A stretch of DNA of 64,000 bases. It comes from Mesorhizobium wenxiniae. Its GTDB lineage: Bacteria > Pseudomonadota > Alphaproteobacteria > Rhizobiales > Rhizobiaceae. The notes beneath the pieces are model-generated. The model did no database searches, had not been told where the DNA came from, and saw nothing but the letters and a program-made list of their open reading frames with translations. Location: positions 558,001 to 622,000 of the forward strand of contig NZ_NPKH01000020.1 of assembly GCF_002284535.1 (NCBI RefSeq). Reading direction: 5' to 3'. The position numbers and the translations under genes were made by a program. Shown piece after piece: positions 1-11,324 of the stretch (within the stretch, counting starts at the first letter, position 1; each line of letters opens with the position of its first letter).

Positions 1-686
1 GTTTCGTTCGAGTCCATCTCGACGCCGAGATCGTCGATGCGGCCGGGCACGTCGCTCAGGAATATCTCCAGCGAGATGCGCGTGCCGGAGCCGGGCTCGC
101 GAATGAGGAAATGCTCCTCGGCGATCCGCTCCTTGGATATCTCGCGTGCCGAGGCCAGCGGGTGGTCGGGCGGCGCGATGATGACCAGCGGGTGATCGCC
201 GAAGACCGAGGCACGGACCGGGACTTCCTTCGCCGGGCGTCCCATCAGCGCAATGTCGATGTCGTGGTTCTTCAGACTGTCGATCGTTTCGGCGCGGTTG
301 CCGATGGCAAGCCGCATGTCGATGTCGGGATGCTCCTTCATGAAGCCGGCCATGAGCCGCGGCGCGAAATATTTGGCGGTGGAAACGACGCCCAGCCTCA
401 AGCTGCCGATGCGCACGCCCTTGATCGCATCCATCCTGTCTTCGAGCAGGCGAAGCCGCTCTTCGATCGCCTGCGCCGTCTCGACGAAGGCCAGACCTGC
501 GGCAGTGGGACGCATACCGTCCGACGTCCGGTCGAACAAGGCCAGTTGGAACTCCTCCTCGACTTGCCGCAACTGGATCGTCAGCGCTGGAGGAGACAGG
601 CCTAACGCCTTGGCCGCGCTGACGATTTTTCCGTGGCTGATGATTGCCTGAACTGTCTTGAATTGCTTGAGGGTGAGGTTTCTCAT
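1..686 (-). CDS. cbbR: CbbR, LysR-family regulator of the cbb operon (C-terminus cut by window edge)
   Basis: The minus-strand frame runs from an ATG at 684-686 off the left edge, giving about 228 residues of a protein that is usually near 300-320. The N-terminus is a LysR winged helix-turn-helix (MRNLTLKQFKTVQAI, then SAAKALGLSPPALTIQLRQ), followed by the start of the periplasmic-binding-like effector domain. It is divergent from cbbF with 123 bp between the starts, the standard arrangement for CbbR, which activates CBB genes in response to metabolites such as RuBP or NADPH. The symbol rests on family plus position; the last third, including part of the effector pocket, is outside the window. 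Confidence 0.92.
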   Translation of the reverse strand, partial: MRNLTLKQFKTVQAIISHGKIVSAAKALGLSPPALTIQLRQVEEEFQLALFDRTSDGMRPTAAGLAFVETAQAIEERLRLLEDRMDAIKGVRIGSLRLGVVSTAKYFAPRLMAGFMKEHPDIDMRLAIGNRAETIDSLKNHDIDIALMGRPAKEVPVRASVFGDHPLVIIAPPDHPLASAREISKERIAEEHFLIREPGSGTRISLEIFLSDVPGRIDDLGVEMDSNE

Positions 687-689
687 GCG

Positions 690-740
690 ACATACTAAAT
701 TTTTTTTAGTGCAGAAGTAAAGTTATTGAATTTTACTTAT
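690..740. promoter_or_regulatory. Candidate CbbR operator between cbbR and cbbF
   Basis: Two inverted repeats lie side by side in the divergent intergenic region: ACTAAA (694-699) with TTTAGT (705-710), and AAGTAAA (715-721) with TTTACTT (732-738). The stretch is AT-rich against a GC-rich background. LysR regulators bind paired T-N11-A-type dyads placed like this. Binding by CbbR is inferred from position and symmetry only. Confidence 0.6.
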
Positions 741-809
741 CCGGTGGTGTTTGTTCTCATTCCCCTGTCCGGCCGACCCGAGGAGAGGCGGCTGGATCGG
801 GAGGTTACG

Positions 810-1856
810 ATGCCAGCCGCAACGCTCGATGCTTTTCTGAATTCCTATCTCGGCCCGCCGGACGAGCTGCGCTCCGCGGTGGTGGCGACTGTCCGCCAGC
901 TGACGCAGGCCGCTACCAATATCCGCAACACCATCAATCAAGGGGTGCTCGGCACCGCCTTTGCCGGGACCCGCGGCGCCAATGCCGATGGCGACATCCA
1001 GAAGGATCTCGACATCTTCGCCGACGACATCTTCCTCGACGCCATGCGCCACGCTCCGGTCGCGCTCTACGCCTCCGAGGAACTGGAGCAGCCGGTCCTG
1101 CTCGACAGGCAAGCGCCTCTCGCCATCGCCATCGACCCGCTCGACGGCTCCTCCAACATCGACACCAACGTGTCGATCGGAACGATCTTCTCGCTCCTCC
1201 CTGCAACTGGCGCGCCGGACGAAAATCCGGCCGCCTCTTTTTTGCAGGCAGGCGTGAACCAGCTGGGTGCCGGTTTCTTCATCTACGGGCCGCAGCTGGC
1301 ACTGGTTCTGTCGCTCGGCAGCGGTACGCATGTCTTCGTCCTCTCGACCAGGCTCGGCACTTTCGTCCAGGCCTACGAGAGCCGGATCATCCCGCAGCGC
1401 ACCCAGGAGTTCGCCATCAACGCCGCCAACTACCGGCATTGGGACGAGGCAGTGCGGCTCTACATCGACGACTGCCTCGAAGGCACCGAAGGCCCACGAG
1501 AGAAGGAGTTCAACATGCGCTGGATCGCCTCCCTGGTCGCCGACTGCTATCGCATATTGATGCGCGGCGGCGTATTCCTGTATCCAGGCGACAAGCGCAA
1601 GGGTTATCGCCAGGGACGGCTGCGCCTCGTCTACGAGGCCAACCCGATCGCCTATCTCATCGAACAGGCGGCCGGTGCCGCTACCGATACGATTACCCGC
1701 ATCCTCGAAATCGAACCCGAGAGCCTGCACCAGCGCGTCCCCGTGGTGTTCGGATCGGCGCGGGAAGTCGCGCGCATCACCCGCTATCACACCGAGCCCA
1801 GCGCCATCGGCGAGCGTGCGCCGCTGTTCAGCCGCCGCGGCCTGTTCAGGGCTTGA
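810..1856 (+). CDS. cbbF: Fructose-1,6-bisphosphatase, class I (CbbF)
   Basis: The product is 348 residues and hydrolyses fructose-1,6-bisphosphate (and commonly sedoheptulose-1,7-bisphosphate) in RuBP regeneration. The metal/phosphate motif PLDGSSNIDTN and the later PGDKRKGYRQGRLRLVYEANP block are typical of class I FBPase. An upstream in-frame ATG exists at 726, but the start at 810 is preferred: it has a GGGAGG ribosome site at 799-804, and the 28 extra residues have no family counterpart and would cover the candidate CbbR site. It is the first gene of the operon, with cbbP following after 5 bp. Confidence 0.95.
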   Translation: MPAATLDAFLNSYLGPPDELRSAVVATVRQLTQAATNIRNTINQGVLGTAFAGTRGANADGDIQKDLDIFADDIFLDAMRHAPVALYASEELEQPVLLDRQAPLAIAIDPLDGSSNIDTNVSIGTIFSLLPATGAPDENPAASFLQAGVNQLGAGFFIYGPQLALVLSLGSGTHVFVLSTRLGTFVQAYESRIIPQRTQEFAINAANYRHWDEAVRLYIDDCLEGTEGPREKEFNMRWIASLVADCYRILMRGGVFLYPGDKRKGYRQGRLRLVYEANPIAYLIEQAAGAATDTITRILEIEPESLHQRVPVVFGSAREVARITRYHTEPSAIGERAPLFSRRGLFRA

Positions 1857-1861
1857 GCATC

Positions 1862-2734
1862 ATGTCGGCAAAGCACCCCATCATCACCATCACCGGGTCG
1901 TCGGGCGCAGGCACCACCTCGGTCAAGCGCATCTTCGATCTGATCTTCCGGCGCGAGAATATCGAGGCCGCCTTCATCGAGGGCGACGCTTTCCATCGCT
2001 ACGACCGTGCCACGATGAAGGTGAAGGTGGCCGAGGAGGAGAAGGCGGGCAATCCGAACTTCACCCACTTCAATGCCGCGGCCAACGAACTCGGAATCCT
2101 CGAAGAGGTGTTTGAGGAATATGGCCGCCGGGGAACCGGAAAGACCCGCACCTACATCCATGACGAAGACGAGGAGAAGCAGTACGGCACGCCGCCGGGA
2201 CAATTTACCGAATGGCGCGAATTCCCGCCGAGCGATCTGCTCTTCTACGAGGGCCTGCATGGCTGCGTCGTCACCGACAAGATCAACCTGGCCAGGCACG
2301 CTGACCTCAAGATCGGCGTGGTGCCGGTCATAAATCTCGAATGGATCCAGAAGATCCATCGCGACCGGGCAACGCGCGGCTATTCCACCGAGGCGGTGAT
2401 GGACGTGATCCTGCGCCGCATGCCGGACTATGTCCGCTACATCGTCCCGCAGTTCTCGCAGACCGCCATCAACTTCCAGCGCGTGCCGATCGTCGACACG
2501 TCCAACCCATTCATCGCGCGCTGGATTCCGACGCCCGACGAATCGATGCTGGTGATCCGCTTCGCCAACCCCCGCGGCATCGATTTCCCCTACCTGCTTT
2601 CCATGATCCACGACTCGTTCATGTCGCGGCCGAATTCCATAGTGGTACCAGGCAACAAGCTCGACCTTGCCATGCAGCTGATCCTGACGCCGCTCATCCT
2701 GCAATTGATCGAACGCAAGAACCGTGTGTCGTGA
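1862..2734 (+). CDS. cbbP: Phosphoribulokinase (CbbP)
   Basis: The product is 290 residues, the usual length for proteobacterial class I phosphoribulokinase, which phosphorylates ribulose-5-phosphate to RuBP with ATP. The N-terminal P-loop is GSSGAGTTS at about residues 12-20. The FYEGLHG block and [16 protein letters not shown] near the C-terminus are family features. The ATG at 1862 lies 5 bp after the cbbF stop, and the TGA at 2732-2734 is followed directly by the cbbT ribosome site, so the genes are surely co-transcribed. Confidence 0.96.
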   Translation: MSAKHPIITITGSSGAGTTSVKRIFDLIFRRENIEAAFIEGDAFHRYDRATMKVKVAEEEKAGNPNFTHFNAAANELGILEEVFEEYGRRGTGKTRTYIHDEDEEKQYGTPPGQFTEWREFPPSDLLFYEGLHGCVVTDKINLARHADLKIGVVPVINLEWIQKIHRDRATRGYSTEAVMDVILRRMPDYVRYIVPQFSQTAINFQRVPIVDTSNPFIARWIPTPDESMLVIRFANPRGIDFPYLLSMIHDSFMSRPNSIVVPGNKLDLAMQLILTPLILQLIERKNRVS

Positions 2735-2744
2735 GGAGGACGCC

Positions 2745-4781
2745 ATGAACAGCCAAGCAACAGCATTGAAGCCCGTCGCAGCCGTCTCGGAGCGCGACAT
2801 GGCGAATGCCATTCGGGCACTGGCGATGGACAGCGTCCAAAAGGCCAATTCCGGTCATCCTGGCATGCCGATGGGCATGGCCGATGTCGCGACGGTACTA
2901 TTCAGCCGCTTCATCAATATCGATCCGTCGGCGCCCAACTGGCCCGATCGCGACCGCTTCGTGCTTTCGGCCGGGCACGGCTCGATGCTGCAATATGCGC
3001 TGCATTTCCTGCTCGGCTACGACGACATCCCGATCGAGGAACTGCAGCGGTTTCGTCAGCTGGGCAGCCGTACCGCCGGACATCCGGAATATGGCCATGC
3101 GCTTGGCATCGAGACGACCACCGGTCCGCTTGGACAAGGCATCTCGACCGCCGTCGGCATGGCGCTGGCCGAACGCATGCTTGCTGCCCGCCACGGCGCC
3201 GATCTCGTCGACCATTTCACCTATGTGATCGCCGGCGACGGCTGCCTGCAGGAAGGCATCAGCCATGAGGCGATCGACCTTGCCGGTCACCTGAAGCTCT
3301 CCCGGCTGATTGTCTTTTGGGACGACAATGCGATCTCGATCGACGGACCGACTTCGCTGTCGACATCGATGGACCAGCCGGCACGGTTCAAAGCCGCCGG
3401 ATGGCATGTCCAATCGGTGGACGGCCACCATATGGAGGGCGTCGCTGCGGCAATCGAAGCAGCACAGCAGTCGGATCGACCATCTCTGATCGCCTGCCGC
3501 ACGATGATCGGCAAGGGCGCGCCCAATCTGGGCGGCTCGGAAAAGACACATGGCGCACCGCTGGGCGATGCAGAGATCGCCGCGACGCGCGAAAACATCG
3601 GCTGGGCCTACGCGCCGTTCGAGGTGCCGGACGACATCCTGTTCGCCTGGCGCGAGATTGCCGAGCGCGGGCAAGCGGCGCGGCACGCCTGGGAGCAGCG
3701 GCTTGCCGCCTCGCCTCAGCGCCAGGCCCTCGAGAGCGCGGTCGCCGGCAACCTGCCCGACACAGTCTTCGAAGCGCTCGGCGCTTTCCGCAAGGAGCAT
3801 GTCGAGAAGGCGACCAAGGTTGCAACGCGAAAAGCCTCCGAAATGGCGCTCGGCGCAATCAACGCCGCGACCGACCTGACAGTCGGCGGCTCCGCCGATC
3901 TGACGCATTCGAACCTGACGATCACCAAGGGCATGGATCGCATAGCGCCGGATGACTATGCCGGCCGTTACATTCACTACGGCATCCGTGAGCACGGCAT
4001 GGCCGCGGCCATGAACGGAATCGCGCTGCATGGCGGCTTCGTGCCTTATGGCGGCACGTTCCTGTGTTTCGCCGACTATGCGCGCGGCGCGATGCGGCTC
4101 TCAGCGCTCATGGGCCAGCGCGTTATCTATGTGATGACGCATGATTCCATCGGGCTCGGCGAGGACGGCCCGACCCACCAGCCGGTCGAGCACCTGGCGA
4201 TGCTACGGGCGACGCCGAACCTCAACGTCTTCCGGCCGGCCGACATCATCGAAACGGCGGAGTGCTGGGAACTGGCGCTGAAGAGCAAGAACCGGCCGAG
4301 CGTGCTGGTGCTCTCGCGCCAGAACCTGCCGATGCTGCGCCAAGCACACAGCGAGGAGGCACACAGCGACGAGCCACACAGCGACGAGAACCGGTCGAGC
4401 CAGGGCGCCTACATCCTGCGCGAGCCAGCCGAGCACCGCGCCGTGACGCTGATCGCCACCGGCTCGGAAGTCGAGATTGCCGTTGCCGCCGCCGAACGGC
4501 TGGAAACCGAACACCGCATCGCCGCAGCGGTCGTCTCGATGCCATGCTGGGAGCTCTTCGAGGAACAGGATGCGGACTACCGCAAGGCCGTCCTCGGCTC
4601 GGCGCCGCGCATTGCCATCGAAGCCGCGGCGCGGCTCGGCTGGGATCGCTGGATCGGCGACACCGGCGCTTTCGTCGGCATGGCCGGTTTCGGCGCCAGC
4701 GCCCCTGCCCCGGATCTCTACCGGCATTTCGACATCACGCCCGAAGCCGTCGCCGCAGCGACGCTGAAGCTCATCATCTAG
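2745..4781 (+). CDS. cbbT: Transketolase (CbbT)
   Basis: The product is 678 residues and transfers C2 units with thiamine diphosphate in the regenerative phase of the cycle. The thiamine-binding GDG...N motif is seen in [18 protein letters not shown] and FWDDN, the pyrimidine domain in [19 protein letters not shown], and the C-terminal domain in [15 protein letters not shown]. The start at 2745 has GAGGAGG at 2733-2739; an in-frame ATG at 2724 overlaps cbbP and is less likely. Residues 534-548 carry an unusual imperfect five-residue triplication ([15 protein letters not shown]) at the linker before the C-terminal domain, listed separately. Confidence 0.96.
   Translation: MNSQATALKPVAAVSERDMANAIRALAMDSVQKANSGHPGMPMGMADVATVLFSRFINIDPSAPNWPDRDRFVLSAGHGSMLQYALHFLLGYDDIPIEELQRFRQLGSRTAGHPEYGHALGIETTTGPLGQGISTAVGMALAERMLAARHGADLVDHFTYVIAGDGCLQEGISHEAIDLAGHLKLSRLIVFWDDNAISIDGPTSLSTSMDQPARFKAAGWHVQSVDGHHMEGVAAAIEAAQQSDRPSLIACRTMIGKGAPNLGGSEKTHGAPLGDAEIAATRENIGWAYAPFEVPDDILFAWREIAERGQAARHAWEQRLAASPQRQALESAVAGNLPDTVFEALGAFRKEHVEKATKVATRKASEMALGAINAATDLTVGGSADLTHSNLTITKGMDRIAPDDYAGRYIHYGIREHGMAAAMNGIALHGGFVPYGGTFLCFADYARGAMRLSALMGQRVIYVMTHDSIGLGEDGPTHQPVEHLAMLRATPNLNVFRPADIIETAECWELALKSKNRPSVLVLSRQNLPMLRQAHSEEAHSDEPHSDENRSSQGAYILREPAEHRAVTLIATGSEVEIAVAAAERLETEHRIAAAVVSMPCWELFEEQDADYRKAVLGSAPRIAIEAAARLGWDRWIGDTGAFVGMAGFGASAPAPDLYRHFDITPEAVAAATLKLII
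4344..4388 (+). repeat. Three 15-bp tandem units inside cbbT
   Basis: Three in-frame copies of a 15-bp unit (GCACACAGCGAGGAG and two near-copies ending GACGAG) encode [15 protein letters not shown], residues 534-548 of CbbT. The units differ at single bases. They sit at the domain boundary, where transketolases tolerate length change. This looks like recent slippage expansion that kept the frame. Confidence 0.9.
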
Positions 4782-4793
4782 GAGGACCCGATA

Positions 4794-5873
4794 ATGGCCC
4801 GCATCACCCTTCGCCAGCTTCTCGACCATGCCGCCGAGCACGGCTATGGCGTGCCCGCATTCAACATCAACAACATGGAACAGGGCCTCGCCATCATGGA
4901 GGCGGCCAAGGCCTGCGACGCGCCGGTCATTATCCAGGCGTCGCGCGGCGCCCGCTCCTATGCCAACGACATCATGCTGGCCAAGATGATGGAGGCGTTG
5001 ACCGAAATGCATCCGGCCATTCCGCTATGCGTCCATCAGGATCACGGCAACAACGAAGCCACCTGCCTTTCGGCGATCCGCCATGGCTTCACCTCGGTGA
5101 TGATGGACGGGTCATTGATGGCGGACGCCAAGACGCCGGCGAGCTACGATTACAACGTCGCCATCACCGAACGTGTCGCACGCATGGCGCATTGGGTCGG
5201 CGCTTCCGTCGAAGGCGAGCTCGGCGTGCTCGGCTCGCTGGAAACCGGCCAGGGCGAGGCCGAGGATGGCCATGGCGCCGAAGGTGCGCTTTCCCACGAC
5301 CAGCTTTTGACCGATCCCGATCAGGCGGTCGACTTTGTCACCGCCACCCAGGTCGACGCGCTGGCGATCGCCTGCGGCACTTCGCATGGCGCCTACAAAT
5401 TCAGCCGCAAGCCGGACGGCGGCATCCTGGCTATGCAGGTGATCGAGGCGATCCACGAAAAGCTGCCCAACACGCATCTGGTCATGCATGGTTCTTCCTC
5501 GGTGCCGCAGGATCTACAGGACATCATCAACAAATATGGCGGCGAGATGCCCCAGACCTTTGGCGTTCCGGTCGAAGAGATCGAGCGCGGCATCCGCTAC
5601 GGCGTGCGCAAGGTCAACATCGACACCGATTGCCGCATGGCCATGGCCGGGCAGTTCCGCCGCATCGCTACGGAGGACCCGCGCGAATTCGATCCGCGCA
5701 AATTCCTGAAACCCGCCATGGACGCCTTGCGCGACCTGTGCCGCGATCGCTTCGAACGCTTCGGCACAGCGGGCAACGCCTCGAAGATCAGGGTTATCGC
5801 CATGGACGAGATGGCCAAACGTTACGCCGCGGGAAAGCTCGACCCGCAAATCGCAACCGCGAAAGCCGCCTGA
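4794..5873 (+). CDS. cbbA: Class II fructose-bisphosphate aldolase, Calvin-cycle subtype (CbbA)
   Basis: The product is 359 residues and condenses dihydroxyacetone phosphate with glyceraldehyde-3-phosphate or erythrose-4-phosphate using zinc. Family marks are [13 protein letters not shown] at the N-terminus, HQDHGNN (zinc/catalytic region), GVLGSLETG, and [10 protein letters not shown] followed by [15 protein letters not shown] near the C-terminus. The ATG is 12 bp after the cbbT stop, with AGGAGG just upstream. The length and the [19 protein letters not shown] start fit the Calvin-cycle type seen in cbb operons. Confidence 0.96.
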   Translation: MARITLRQLLDHAAEHGYGVPAFNINNMEQGLAIMEAAKACDAPVIIQASRGARSYANDIMLAKMMEALTEMHPAIPLCVHQDHGNNEATCLSAIRHGFTSVMMDGSLMADAKTPASYDYNVAITERVARMAHWVGASVEGELGVLGSLETGQGEAEDGHGAEGALSHDQLLTDPDQAVDFVTATQVDALAIACGTSHGAYKFSRKPDGGILAMQVIEAIHEKLPNTHLVMHGSSSVPQDLQDIINKYGGEMPQTFGVPVEEIERGIRYGVRKVNIDTDCRMAMAGQFRRIATEDPREFDPRKFLKPAMDALRDLCRDRFERFGTAGNASKIRVIAMDEMAKRYAAGKLDPQIATAKAA

Positions 5874-7388
<1,515 letters not shown>

Positions 7389-7406
7389 ACGAAAGGAACC
7401 GTCGCC

Positions 7407-7841
7407 ATGATGACCAATCCGGGAAACAAGGTCACGCAGGGACAGTTTTCGTTCCTGCCCGACCTGACCGATGAGCAGATTTCGGCGCAGATCAAATACG
7501 CGCTAAAAAACCACTGGGCGGTCAGCGTGGAGTACACGGACGATCCGCATCCGCGAAACACCTATTGGGAAATGTACGGCAACCCGATGTTCGACCTGAA
7601 GGACCCGGCGGGCATCCTGCTCGAAGTCAACAGCTGCCGGAAAGCCATGCCCAACATGTATGTCCGGGTCACCGCCTTCGATTCGACCAAGGGCTGGGAA
7701 GCGCCACGCATGTCGTTCATCGTCAACCGGCCGCCCAACGAACCCGGGTTCCGGCTGCTGCGCCAGGAGCGCGACGGCCGCAGCCAGGGCTATTCGATCG
7801 TGCCTTATGCGACCGACAGGCCCGAAGGCGAGCGGAGCTAG
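7407..7841 (+). CDS. cbbS: RuBisCO small subunit, red type (CbbS)
   Basis: The product is 144 residues and assembles with CbbL into the L8S8 holoenzyme. The sequence [15 protein letters not shown], then [12 protein letters not shown] and [14 protein letters not shown], is that of red-type small subunits, and the C-terminal extension ([20 protein letters not shown]) forms the beta-hairpin characteristic of that type. Two consecutive ATGs (7407, 7410) are possible starts. cbbX begins 8 bp after the stop. Confidence 0.97.
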   Translation: MMTNPGNKVTQGQFSFLPDLTDEQISAQIKYALKNHWAVSVEYTDDPHPRNTYWEMYGNPMFDLKDPAGILLEVNSCRKAMPNMYVRVTAFDSTKGWEAPRMSFIVNRPPNEPGFRLLRQERDGRSQGYSIVPYATDRPEGERS

Positions 7842-7849
7842 CCGAAACC

Positions 7850-8788
7850 ATGCTGGACGCGATAGCAAAGGGCGCTGCCGCGCAGGACGAATCGGTTGAC
7901 CTGCAGGCCGAGTTCGAGGCGTCTAACATCGACGAGGTGATGGACAAGCTCGACCGCGAACTCGTTGGCCTGAAGCCCATCAAGACCCGCATCCGCGAAA
8001 TCGCGGCGCTGCTCCTGGTCGACCGGCTTCGCCGCAAGTTCGGCCTGACCTCGGGCGCGCCGACGCTGCACATGAACTTTACGGGAAATCCCGGCACCGG
8101 GAAGACCACCGTGGCGCTCAGGATGGCCGAAATCCTGCATCGTCTCGGCTATGTCCGCGAAGGCCATATGGTCGCGGTGACGCGAGACGATCTCGTCGGC
8201 CAGTATGTCGGCCACACCGCGCCCAAAACCCGCGAAGTGATCAAGCGCGCCATGGGCGGGGTGCTTTTCATCGACGAGGCCTACTATCTCTACAAGCCCG
8301 AGAACGAACGCGACTACGGCCAGGAATCGATCGAAATCCTGCTGCAATGCATGGAAAACAACCGTGACGACCTGGTCGTGATTCTTGCCGGTTACAAGAA
8401 CAAGATGGACCGCTTCTTCGACAGCAATCCCGGCATGCGCTCGCGCATCGCCCACCACCTAGATTTTCCCGACTACGGCGTCAGCGAACTCAAATCGATC
8501 GCCGAGATCATGCTGGCGGAACAGAATTACCGTCTCAGCGAGGCGGCGGCCAAGGCGCTCGAAGAGTATCTCCCGATACGCATGCGGCTGCCGCATTTCT
8601 CCAACGCCCGCTCGGTCCGCAATGGGCTCGACCGGGCGCGGCTTCGCCAGGCCAACCGGCTTTTCGCGTCGCGCGATCGGGCGTTGACGAAAACCGACCT
8701 TATCACCATTGAAGAATCCGATATTCGCGGCAGCCGCGTGTTCGCGGAAGGCAAGCTCGAAGGCGAACCGGAGACGAAGGCGCGCTGA
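7850..8788 (+). CDS. cbbX: CbbX, AAA+ RuBisCO activase of red-type enzymes
   Basis: The product is 312 residues. CbbX removes inhibitory sugar phosphates from red-type RuBisCO by pulling the CbbL C-terminus through its hexamer pore. Walker A is GNPGTGKTT and Walker B is [12 protein letters not shown]; the [14 protein letters not shown] block holds the sensor and arginine-finger region. The start at 7850 is the first ATG after the cbbS stop. Its place directly after cbbLS is the usual one for form IC operons. Confidence 0.97.
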   Translation: MLDAIAKGAAAQDESVDLQAEFEASNIDEVMDKLDRELVGLKPIKTRIREIAALLLVDRLRRKFGLTSGAPTLHMNFTGNPGTGKTTVALRMAEILHRLGYVREGHMVAVTRDDLVGQYVGHTAPKTREVIKRAMGGVLFIDEAYYLYKPENERDYGQESIEILLQCMENNRDDLVVILAGYKNKMDRFFDSNPGMRSRIAHHLDFPDYGVSELKSIAEIMLAEQNYRLSEAAAKALEEYLPIRMRLPHFSNARSVRNGLDRARLRQANRLFASRDRALTKTDLITIEESDIRGSRVFAEGKLEGEPETKAR

Positions 8789-8850
8789 CAAGATGACGCC
8801 AGTTGGTGTTCAGCGACCGGAAACGGTAGACAGAATGGGAGCCGACGACC

Positions 8851-9537
8851 ATGGGTACTAAGACAATCATCGCGCCCTCGGTGCTTTCTGCGGATTTCTC
8901 GCGGCTCGGCGACGAGGTCGAAACGGTCGTCCGGGCGGGTGCCGACTGGATCCATCTCGACGTGATGGACGGCCATTTCGTGCCAAACATCACCTTCGGC
9001 CCGCCGGTGATCAAGGCGATCCGCGACCGAACGGACAAGATCTTCGACTGCCATCTGATGATCGCGCCGGCCGATGCATATCTCGCCGCCTTCGCCGATG
9101 CCGGCTGCGACATCATCACGGTGCATGCCGAGGCCGGGCCGCATCTCGATCGTTCGCTGCAGGCGATCAGGAATCTCGGCAAGAAGGCCGGCGTATCGCT
9201 GAACCCGTCGACGCCGGAAAGTGTCATCGAATATGTGCTCGACCGGCTCGATCTGGTGCTTCTGATGACAGTCAATCCGGGTTTCGGCGGCCAGGCGTTC
9301 ATTCCGGCGGTCGTCGACAAGGTCAGGCGGATCAAGGCACTGATCGGTAACCGCCCGATCGACATCGAGATCGACGGCGGCGTCACGCCCGAAACCGCGC
9401 CCCTGGTCACCGCGGCCGGCGCCAATGTGCTGGTTGCCGGCTCGGCCATTTTCAAGGGTGGCACCGAGGCTGCCTATCGCGCCAATATCGGCGCCATCAG
9501 ACAGGCAGCCGACGGGGCGATCCGGAAAGCCGCGTAA
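8851..9537 (+). CDS. cbbE: Ribulose-phosphate 3-epimerase (CbbE/Rpe)
   Basis: The product is 228 residues and interconverts xylulose-5-phosphate and ribulose-5-phosphate. The TIM-barrel motifs are clear: [33 protein letters not shown] (metal and catalytic Asp), [22 protein letters not shown] and [17 protein letters not shown] ribosome site precedes the ATG. The 62-bp gap after cbbX is the largest in this part of the operon but shows no terminator. It is probably a pathway-dedicated copy, since bacteria usually keep another rpe elsewhere. Confidence 0.95.
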   Translation: MGTKTIIAPSVLSADFSRLGDEVETVVRAGADWIHLDVMDGHFVPNITFGPPVIKAIRDRTDKIFDCHLMIAPADAYLAAFADAGCDIITVHAEAGPHLDRSLQAIRNLGKKAGVSLNPSTPESVIEYVLDRLDLVLLMTVNPGFGGQAFIPAVVDKVRRIKALIGNRPIDIEIDGGVTPETAPLVTAAGANVLVAGSAIFKGGTEAAYRANIGAIRQAADGAIRKAA

Positions 9538-9559
9538 AACCATTTCATCGGAGGGCAAC

Positions 9560-10117
9560 ATGGGGGCGATCCCACCTGTCTGCGATTTCGGCTGGCAAGC
9601 CATCGATGCCGTTTTGCCCGGCATCGACGGCAAATCGCACTCGATCTTCAGCCACGCCGGCCCGAACGGGCTGGTCATAGCCTTCATCTGCAACCACTGC
9701 CCTTATGTGAAGGCGGTGATTTCACGCATCGTCCGCGATGCCAACGATCTCAAGCCCGAAGGCATCGGCTTTGTCGCGATCAATTCCAACGATGCCGACG
9801 CCTATCCGGATGATTCCTTCGACAACATGAAGCTCTTCGCCAGGACGAACGGCTTCACTTTCCCCTACCTCCACGACGAGCGCCAGACCGTGGCGCGTGC
9901 CTATGGAGCCGTTTGCACTCCGGATTTCTTCGGGCTCAACAGCGAGTTGACGCTGCAATATCGCGGCCGGCTGGACGCGGCGCGACGCGACGCCGGACCG
10001 CCCGGGTTGAGACGCGACCTGTTCGAGGCGATGAAGCAAATTGCCCGAACCGGCGACGGGCCGCTCGACCAGATCGCTTCGATCGGCTGCTCGATCAAGT
10101 GGAAGGACGCCGCATGA
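9560..10117 (+). CDS. Thioredoxin-fold (AhpC/TSA-like) protein
   Basis: The product is 185 residues and belongs to the thioredoxin family of peroxiredoxin-like proteins, with no signal peptide. The redox motif is CNHC in AFICNHCPYVKA, followed by GFVAINSNDADAYPDDS and FPYLHDERQTVARAYGAVCTPDFFG. A GGAGG site at 9550-9554 supports the start at 9560. Its stop overlaps the next ATG (ATGA), so it is translationally coupled to the phosphatase gene. The role in carbon fixation is not established; redox protection of Calvin enzymes is one possibility. Confidence 0.88.
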   Translation: MGAIPPVCDFGWQAIDAVLPGIDGKSHSIFSHAGPNGLVIAFICNHCPYVKAVISRIVRDANDLKPEGIGFVAINSNDADAYPDDSFDNMKLFARTNGFTFPYLHDERQTVARAYGAVCTPDFFGLNSELTLQYRGRLDAARRDAGPPGLRRDLFEAMKQIARTGDGPLDQIASIGCSIKWKDAA

Positions 10118-10815
10118 ACGTCGGCATGGGTAGGCGGCTTCGATCGTCGAAAGCGATCCTGTTCGATCTCGACGGCACGCTGGTCGATTCGGCGCCTGAT
10201 ATAACGGCCGCAGTCAACGAGTTGCTGGCCGGCCGCGATGTGCCGCCGCTGCGCCTGGAACAGGTTAAGGCCATGATCGGCGGCGGCGTCAGGAAACTGG
10301 TCGAGCGAGCCTTCACCGCTTCCGGTACGCCGCTCCTCGGCAGCGCGCTTGACGAGGCCAACCGCGTCATGGCGCCGATCTACCGCAGACATCTCACCGG
10401 CCTGACGACGCTGATGCCTGGCGTCAGGGAGGTTCTCACCCACTTCCACTTGAGCGGAATAGCCATGGGTGTGGTGACCAACAAGCCGCAGTTGGCGGCT
10501 CGCGAAATCCTGCTGCATTTTGGGCTGACGGAACACCTTAGCGCGATCGTTGGCGGAGACGCGGTGACATACCTGAAACCGGCGCCCGACGCTCTGCTGC
10601 TGGCGCTCGACCAGCTTCAGGTCGAACCTCGTGACGCGCTGATGGTCGGAGACAGCGGCGCCGACGTGGCTGCCGCGCGCGCCGCCGGTATGCTTATCAT
10701 TCTGCTGCGTGGCGGCTACACCCAAATTCCGGTTGAAGAGCTTGGCGCCGATCTCGTTTGCGACAACTTGTTCGACCTGCCTTCCGCGATGCGCAGGCTG
10801 CAAGACGCCGCCTGA
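10114..10815 (+). CDS. cbbZ: Phosphoglycolate phosphatase, HAD family (CbbZ/Gph)
   Basis: The product is 233 residues. It would dephosphorylate 2-phosphoglycolate made by RuBisCO oxygenation. HAD motif I is LFDLDGTLVDSAPD, motif II includes GVVTNKP, the motif III lysine is in LKPAPDALL, and motif IV is MVGDSGADVAAARAAG. The ATG at 10114 overlaps the previous stop, which sets the start. It is the last plus-strand gene of the cbb operon; the next gene points the other way. Confidence 0.93.
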   Translation: MNVGMGRRLRSSKAILFDLDGTLVDSAPDITAAVNELLAGRDVPPLRLEQVKAMIGGGVRKLVERAFTASGTPLLGSALDEANRVMAPIYRRHLTGLTTLMPGVREVLTHFHLSGIAMGVVTNKPQLAAREILLHFGLTEHLSAIVGGDAVTYLKPAPDALLLALDQLQVEPRDALMVGDSGADVAAARAAGMLIILLRGGYTQIPVEELGADLVCDNLFDLPSAMRRLQDAA

Positions 10816-10873
10816 CCGGCGTCACCACCAGGCGGGCGCCGGCTGAACGCAGTTTCGAACGGCCGGCGAAGTC

Positions 10874-10949
10874 GCGTTATTTCCGGGGAAGAACAGGGTT
10901 ACTTCATGCGGAAGAACCAGGTTATTTCTGCGGAAAAACCGGGTTATTT
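10874..10949. repeat. Three and a half imperfect 21-24 bp tandem repeats
   Basis: Units at 10874-10895, 10896-10919 and 10920-10940, with a partial unit at 10941-10949, share the pattern GGTTATTTC-GCGGAAGAACC. The array sits between the converging cbbZ and cytochrome c genes, and its last partial unit contains the cytochrome stop codon. No hairpin terminator is obvious, so the array may be neutral slippage or a termination region. Confidence 0.8.
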
Positions 10950-11324
10950 GGAGAATTGCTTCAGATAGGCGATGACGTTGGCGAGGTCCTCATCCTTCTT
11001 GAGGCCGGCAAACGCCATCTTCGTACCTTTGATCATGGCCTTGGGGTCGCGAAGATAGGCTGTCAGCGTGGCGTCGTCCCATTTGACGCCGGATGCACCC
11101 GCCTCGGTCATGGGTTTGGAATACTTGAACCCCGGATGCGTGCCGGCCGTCCGGCCAATAACGCCGTTCAACGACGGACCGATCTTGTTCTTGTCCTCGT
11201 CGACGACGTGGCAGGCCTTGCATTTGGCGAAGACCTTCTCACCCGCGGCGGCATCCTGTGCCTGAGATTGGCTCGTGATAAACGTCGCAACGGAGACGAC
11301 GGCGAAAAACGCGATTGCACGCAT
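10944..11324 (-). CDS. Small periplasmic class I cytochrome c (c-550/c2 type)
   Basis: The product is 126 residues with a Sec signal peptide ending near AQA (residue 22). The heme motif is CKACH (C35, C38, H39), and the distal methionine is likely in GTKMAFAGL. The compact fold with [16 protein letters not shown] and a C-terminal helix [14 protein letters not shown] is that of cytochrome c2/c-550 electron carriers. It converges on the cbb operon and lies 0.8 kb before the methanol-oxidation block, so a role in passing electrons to a terminal oxidase is possible but not shown. Confidence 0.92.
   Translation of the reverse strand: MRAIAFFAVVSVATFITSQSQAQDAAAGEKVFAKCKACHVVDEDKNKIGPSLNGVIGRTAGTHPGFKYSKPMTEAGASGVKWDDATLTAYLRDPKAMIKGTKMAFAGLKKDEDLANVIAYLKQFSK

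Noticed and set aside
723..1790. Long minus-strand open frame over cbbF
   Set aside because: It is a shadow of a high-GC gene; no family is recognised and the opposite strand is a clear FBPase.
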